This document shows positions 60,332 to 64,000 of a DNA stretch of 64,000 bases, one piece after another (the stretch's first letter is position 1; each line of letters starts with the position of its first letter). The DNA is from Sphingomonas sp. Leaf34 (GTDB lineage Bacteria > Pseudomonadota > Alphaproteobacteria > Sphingomonadales > Sphingomonadaceae), in assembly GCF_001421805.1 (NCBI RefSeq), contig NZ_LMLC01000005.1, positions 248,001 through 312,000 on the forward strand, given 5' to 3'. The notes beneath the pieces were generated by a model. The model was not told where the DNA came from, did not search any database, and saw only the letters and a list, made by a program, of their open reading frames with translations. The position numbers and the translations under genes are program-made.

Positions 60332-61075
60332 TCACCGCGTCGTGACCGCGTAGAGCGCGATCGCCGCGGCGTTCGAGACGTTCAGGCTCTCGACCTTTTC
60401 CGAGATCGGCAACTTGGCGAGCTCGTCGCAATGCTGCTCGGTATTCTGCCGCATGCCCTCGCCCTCGGCGCCGAGCACGATCGCGATGCGCTGCGTGCCC
60501 ATCGCCTCGCCCAGCGTCTGCGTCGCGTGGCCGGTCAGCCCGATCCGCCAGAAGCCGGCGGCCGCAATCTCCTCGAGCGCGCGTGCCAGATTGACGACGC
60601 GGATCCACGGCACGCTCTCAAGCGCGCCCGATGCGGCGCGCGCGATCGTGCCCGATTCGGGTGGTGCGTTGCGATCGGGGGTCACGATGCCCAGCGCATC
60701 GAACGCCGCCGCCGAGCGCAGGATCGCGCCGACATTGTGTGGATCGGTCACGCCGTCGAGGATCACCAGCGGGCGATTATCGTCCTTGCCGTGCTCGAGC
60801 AGGTCGGCGAGCCACATGTCCTCGAGCGGCTCGACCTCGATCACCACGCCCTGATGCGGCGCATCGCCGGGCACCAGCCGCGCCAGATCGGCTGCTTCGG
60901 CATAGGTCACGGGGACGTCGGCGGGCAGATCGAACCCGGCCAGCGCCTCGCGCGTGCCGAGGATCTTGCGCACCGTGCGCTCCGGATTGTTCAGTGCGGC
61001 GCCAACCGCGTGCTTGCCCCAGAAGCGGGGGCGGCCTGCCGGCGCCTTGCTCGGCCTGTGTCCCTTGCGTGCCAT
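60332..61075 (-). CDS. rlmB: 23S rRNA (guanosine-2251) 2'-O-methyltransferase, RlmB type
   Basis: A 247-residue TrmH/SpoU-fold methyltransferase that methylates a ribose in 23S rRNA. It has the SPOUT knot motifs LVILDGVTDPHNVGAILRSA (motif 1), AIVLGAEGEGMRQNTEQHCD (motif 2) and SLNVSNAAAIALYAV (motif 3), and an N-terminal RNA-binding part (FWGKHAVGAALNNPERTV). The start ATG at 61075 begins MARKGHRPSKAPAG, a basic head. The tRNA-Tyr gene lies divergent, 150 bp away. Paralogues of the TrmH family can have other RNA targets, so the exact site is likely but not certain. Confidence 0.87.
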   Translation of the reverse strand: MARKGHRPSKAPAGRPRFWGKHAVGAALNNPERTVRKILGTREALAGFDLPADVPVTYAEAADLARLVPGDAPHQGVVIEVEPLEDMWLADLLEHGKDDNRPLVILDGVTDPHNVGAILRSAAAFDALGIVTPDRNAPPESGTIARAASGALESVPWIRVVNLARALEEIAAAGFWRIGLTGHATQTLGEAMGTQRIAIVLGAEGEGMRQNTEQHCDELAKLPISEKVESLNVSNAAAIALYAVTTR

Positions 61076-61167
61076 ATTCGCTCTCGATCGTGTCTGTGTA
61101 TGCGGCGTCCTTGTCGGCATTCTCCCCGCGCGGCAACAGCGAAGCGCGAAACTTCGCAAAACCTGCG

Positions 61168-61196
61168 TTGACACACAGGGCGCGCTTCGCCATTGA
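61168..61196 (+). promoter_or_regulatory. Candidate promoter for tRNA-Tyr
   Basis: TTGACA (61168-61173) is a perfect -35 hexamer. The -10 at the right distance (CATTGA, 61191-61196) is poor, and the tRNA begins 30 bp further on. Tentative. Confidence 0.3.
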
Positions 61197-61225
61197 GCCG
61201 CCTCGCTTTGATAAGCGGCCCATCT

Positions 61226-61311
61226 GGACAGGTGGCCGAGTGGTTAAAGGCAGCAGACTGTAAATCTGCCCGTGCAAGCGTACGCTGGTTCGAATCCAGC
61301 CCTGTCCACCA
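61226..61311 (+). tRNA. tRNA-Tyr (anticodon GUA), CCA encoded
   Basis: Acceptor arms GGACAGG and CCTGTCC are paired, the anticodon stem GCAGA/TCTGC holds loop CTGTAAA with anticodon GTA, a long class II variable arm follows, and the T-arm has GGTTCGAATCC. The 3' end encodes ACCA. Confidence 0.95.
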
Positions 61312-61340
61312 CTACCCTCGGGTAGTGTCTACCCAGACCC

Positions 61341-61382
61341 CGTCGACCGGCCTTGCACGCGGTCGACGTCTCCCCCCCCCCC
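61341..61382. repeat. Hairpin followed by an 11-C run
   Basis: CGTCGACCG and CGGTCGACG pair exactly around 10 bases, then after TCT comes a run of 11 C residues. It lies between tRNA-Tyr and glgP and could be a transcript boundary, or the run could vary in length. Confidence 0.55.
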
Positions 61383-61475
61383 GATACCGATTATCTTCCA
61401 AGCGGCGTCGAGCGCGCGTGACAACGCCGCGCGGCGAGCTACGATCAGCGCGACCGTAATCAAGCCGGAAGCCGC

Positions 61476-63902
61476 GTGACCTCAGACATCGCCGTACAGC
61501 AGCCCACCCAGGATCTTGCCGATTCGATCCTCGACACGCTCGTGCACCGGATCGGCAAGGACGCGCAGGCGGCGCTCCCGCACGACTGGCTTGCGGCGAC
61601 GATCCTGACGGTGCGCAACGACATCGTCGAACGCTGGATGGCGTCGACCAAGGCGGCGCATGCGGCGGGCGCCAAGCGCGTCTATTATCTCAGCCTCGAA
61701 TTCCTCATCGGCCGCCTGCTGCGCGACGCGGTGACGAACCTGCAGCGCAGCCGCGAAGTGACGCGCGCGCTCGCACTGCACGGCGTCGACCTCGCCGCGC
61801 TCGAGGAGATCGAGCCCGATGCGGCGCTCGGCAATGGCGGGCTCGGGCGGCTCGCGGCGTGCTTTATGGAAAGCATGGCGAGCCTTGCGCTCCCCGCCTA
61901 CGGCTATGGTATCCGCTATGTGAACGGGATGTTCCGCCAGCGGATCGACGATGGCTGGCAGGTCGAGATGCCCGAAAGCTGGCTCGCGCACGGCAATCCC
62001 TGGGAATTCGAACGCCGCGAGAGCGCCTATTTCATCGGCTTCGGAGGCGAGGTGACCGCGACCGACAGCGGCCACATCCACTGGAGCCCGGCCGAAGCGG
62101 TCGAGGCGATGGCGGTCGATACCCCCGTCGTCGGCTGGCGCGGCAAACACGTCAACACGCTGCGGCTGTGGACCGCGCGCGCGTTCGATCCGATCAAGCT
62201 CGACCGGTTCAACGCGGGCGACTTCACCGGCGCGCTCGCCGATCAGATGCGCGCCGAGACGCTCACGCGCGTGCTCTATCCCAATGATTCGACCGCCGCG
62301 GGGCAGGAACTGCGGCTGCGGCAGGAATATTTCTTCTCGTCCGCCTCGATCCAGGACATCGTCCGCCGCCACATCCAGTATTTCGGCGACATCCGCACGC
62401 TGCCCGACAAGGCCGCGATCCAGCTGAACGACACGCACCCCGCGGTCTCGGTCGCCGAGCTGATGCGGCTGCTGATCGATCACCACGAATTCGCGTTCGA
62501 CGAGGCGTGGAAGATCACGCGCGCCACCTTCGGCTACACCAACCACACATTGCTGCCCGAGGCGCTGGAGAGCTGGCCGCTGCCGCTGTTCGAGCGCCTG
62601 CTGCCGCGGCACATGCAGATCGTTTATGCGATCAACGCTAGACTGCTGCGTGAAGCGCGCGGCGTGGACGGCATCGACGACCGCGCGATCGCCGCGATCA
62701 GCCTGATCGACGAGGGCGGCGAGCGGCGCGTGCGGATGGCGAACCTCGCCTTTGCCGGATCGCATAGCGTCAACGGCGTTGCAGCGCTCCATACGCAGTT
62801 GATGAAAAAGACGGTCTTCGCCGATCTCCACCGCCTCTATCCGACGCGAATCAACAACAAGACCAACGGGATAACCCCGCGCCGCTGGCTCCAGCAGTGC
62901 AACCCCGGCCTCACGGCGCTGATCCGCGACGCGATCGGTGACGGCTTTCTCGACGATGCCGAACGGCTGATCGATCTTGATGTTTTTGCCGACGATGCAG
63001 CGTTCAGGGAGCGGTTTTGGGCGGTGAAGCGTTCGAACAAGGTGGCACTGGCAAATCAGATCAAGGACAGCATGGGGCTACGCATCGACCCCGACGCGCT
63101 GTTCGACGTGCAGATCAAGCGCATCCACGAGTATAAGCGCCAGCTGCTCAACATCATCGAGACGGTCGCGCTCTATGACCAGATCCGCAGCCATCCCGAA
63201 CGCGACTGGACGCCCCGCGTAAAGCTGTTCGCGGGCAAGGCGGCGTCGAGCTATCACAATGCGAAATTGGTCATCAAACTGGCGAACGACGTTGCGCGTC
63301 GGATCAATGCGGACCCGTCGGTCGGCGGGCTTCTGAAGGTCGCGTTCCTGCCCAATTACAATGTGTCGCTGGCGGAGAAGATCATCCCCGCCGCCGATCT
63401 CAGCGAACAGATCTCGACCGCGGGGCTCGAGGCGTCGGGCACCGGCAACATGAAGTTCGCGATGAACGGCGCGCTGACGATCGGCACGCTCGACGGCGCG
63501 AATATCGAGATCAAGGACCGGGTCGGCGACGACAACATCTTCATCTTCGGCATGACCGCGGACGAGGTCGAGGCGAAGCGCGCGTCGGGCTATGATCCCC
63601 GCCGCGTGATCGACGGGTCGAACGAGTTGCGCCAGGCGGTATCGGCGATCGCCTCGGGCGTGTTCTCGCCCGACGATCGCCAGCGTTATGCCGGGCTGAT
63701 GGGCGGGCTGTACGAAGGCGACTGGTTCATGCTCGCCGCCGATTTCGACAGCTATGCCACCGCGCAGCGTAGCGTCGACACGCGCTGGAACGATCGCGAC
63801 GCGTGGGTCGCCTCGACCGTGCGCAACGTCGCACGCGTCGGCTGGTTCTCGTCCGACCGCACGATCCGCGAATATGCGCGCGATATCTGGACGGTGATGT
63901 GA
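61476..63902 (+). CDS. glgP: Glycogen/alpha-glucan phosphorylase
   Basis: Releases glucose-1-phosphate from glycogen or maltodextrin with phosphate and PLP. The 808-residue protein has typical length and motifs: ALGNGGLGRLAACFMESMA near residues 113-131, WLAHGNPWEFERRE near 169, and the PLP Lys660 in SGTGNMKFAMNGALTIGT. The allosteric domain of animal enzymes is absent, as in bacteria. The start is a GTG at 61476 with a GGAAG ribosome site. Its stop overlaps the GTG of glgB (GTGA), so glycogen breakdown and branching are made together. Confidence 0.93.
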   Translation: MTSDIAVQQPTQDLADSILDTLVHRIGKDAQAALPHDWLAATILTVRNDIVERWMASTKAAHAAGAKRVYYLSLEFLIGRLLRDAVTNLQRSREVTRALALHGVDLAALEEIEPDAALGNGGLGRLAACFMESMASLALPAYGYGIRYVNGMFRQRIDDGWQVEMPESWLAHGNPWEFERRESAYFIGFGGEVTATDSGHIHWSPAEAVEAMAVDTPVVGWRGKHVNTLRLWTARAFDPIKLDRFNAGDFTGALADQMRAETLTRVLYPNDSTAAGQELRLRQEYFFSSASIQDIVRRHIQYFGDIRTLPDKAAIQLNDTHPAVSVAELMRLLIDHHEFAFDEAWKITRATFGYTNHTLLPEALESWPLPLFERLLPRHMQIVYAINARLLREARGVDGIDDRAIAAISLIDEGGERRVRMANLAFAGSHSVNGVAALHTQLMKKTVFADLHRLYPTRINNKTNGITPRRWLQQCNPGLTALIRDAIGDGFLDDAERLIDLDVFADDAAFRERFWAVKRSNKVALANQIKDSMGLRIDPDALFDVQIKRIHEYKRQLLNIIETVALYDQIRSHPERDWTPRVKLFAGKAASSYHNAKLVIKLANDVARRINADPSVGGLLKVAFLPNYNVSLAEKIIPAADLSEQISTAGLEASGTGNMKFAMNGALTIGTLDGANIEIKDRVGDDNIFIFGMTADEVEAKRASGYDPRRVIDGSNELRQAVSAIASGVFSPDDRQRYAGLMGGLYEGDWFMLAADFDSYATAQRSVDTRWNDRDAWVASTVRNVARVGWFSSDRTIREYARDIWTVM

Positions 63903-64000
63903 AGCCACCCGAAGGCGCCATCGTTGCCCTGATCGAGGGGCGTCACGACGATCCCTTCTCGTTGCTCGGCGTGCATGCCGGACCCGGGGGCACGTTCGCG
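63899..64000 (+). CDS. glgB: 1,4-alpha-glucan branching enzyme, N-terminal part only (cut by window edge)
   Basis: Only 34 codons lie in the window. The frame starts at a GTG overlapping the glgP stop and reads VKPPEGAIVALIEGRHDDPF followed by SLLGVHAGPGG. The HDDPFSLLGVHAG segment matches the N-terminal domain of GlgB, in which HDPFAVLGPH is usual. Branching enzyme forms alpha-1,6 links in glycogen. The rest lies beyond the right edge. Placement after glgP is typical of glycogen operons. Confidence 0.85.
   Translation, partial: MKPPEGAIVALIEGRHDDPFSLLGVHAGPGGTFA

Noticed and set aside
61226..61311. tRNA-Tyr as an integration site for a genomic island
   Set aside because: No integrase, no repeated tRNA 3' end and no composition change follow; glgP/glgB are ordinary chromosomal genes.

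Overview
The window is a chromosomal segment of a high-GC alphaproteobacterium, most likely a Sphingomonas or close relative (Sphingomonadales). This rests on GC-rich codon use, tightly packed operons joined by ATGA-type overlaps, a family mix typical of sphingomonads, and dispersed palindromic intergenic repeats. It holds about 55 genes, almost all chromosomal housekeeping or transport functions. There is no rRNA operon, transposase, integrase or CRISPR array. The left end cuts purU and the right end cuts glgB.

Layout. 1-6066: purU (partial), a VOC protein and mmsA on the minus strand, divergent from a LysR regulator, then a pair of acyl-CoA dehydrogenase genes. 6067-12350: a C4-dicarboxylate module, with dctA and an outer-membrane barrel gene on one strand and the dctB/dctD two-component pair divergent from them. 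12490-20389: an operon of Hsp70-like, spermidine synthase-like and AbrB-like genes, then a YaiI protein, a DEAD-box helicase, a flavoprotein, and a GreA/B protein with a tiny partner. 20394-27029: two HAD phosphatases with gnd, tal, tkt and rpiA, making a pentose-phosphate block. 27464-33573: a tripartite RND efflux operon. 33713-40831: an oxidoreductase, a membrane GGDEF-EAL-PilZ protein, a haloacid dehalogenase and a hybrid histidine kinase. 41460-45113: nrdA and nrdB, separated by two small genes. 45114-46567: a visibly lower-GC two-gene island that includes a DUF1828-type protein. 46868-51721: a membrane-tethered nuclease, a small beta-barrel protein, two odd small proteins, a Bcr/CflA-type MFS transporter and a lipoprotein. 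51946-58985: a 2OG-Fe(II) oxygenase, polA, a flippase and mntH. 59171-64000: a DNA glycosylase, a ferredoxin, rlmB, tRNA-Tyr, glgP and the start of glgB.

How the genes work together. The dct block could sense, take up and admit C4-dicarboxylates across both membranes. The gnd-tal-tkt-rpiA block covers most of the pentose phosphate pathway and can supply ribose-5-phosphate for the ribonucleotide reductase encoded further along. glgP and glgB belong to glycogen turnover.

Most notable observations: the 45267-46567 accessory module; a DctD-like regulator that lacks the GAFTGA loop; several dispersed 80-130 bp palindromic element families, one with a conserved core; a Gly/Thr-rich insert in the outer-membrane efflux protein; and a duplicated ~95 bp element beside the nuclease gene. 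Many start codons were moved inward from the longest open frame on the basis of family N-termini, ribosome-binding sites and stop/start overlaps.
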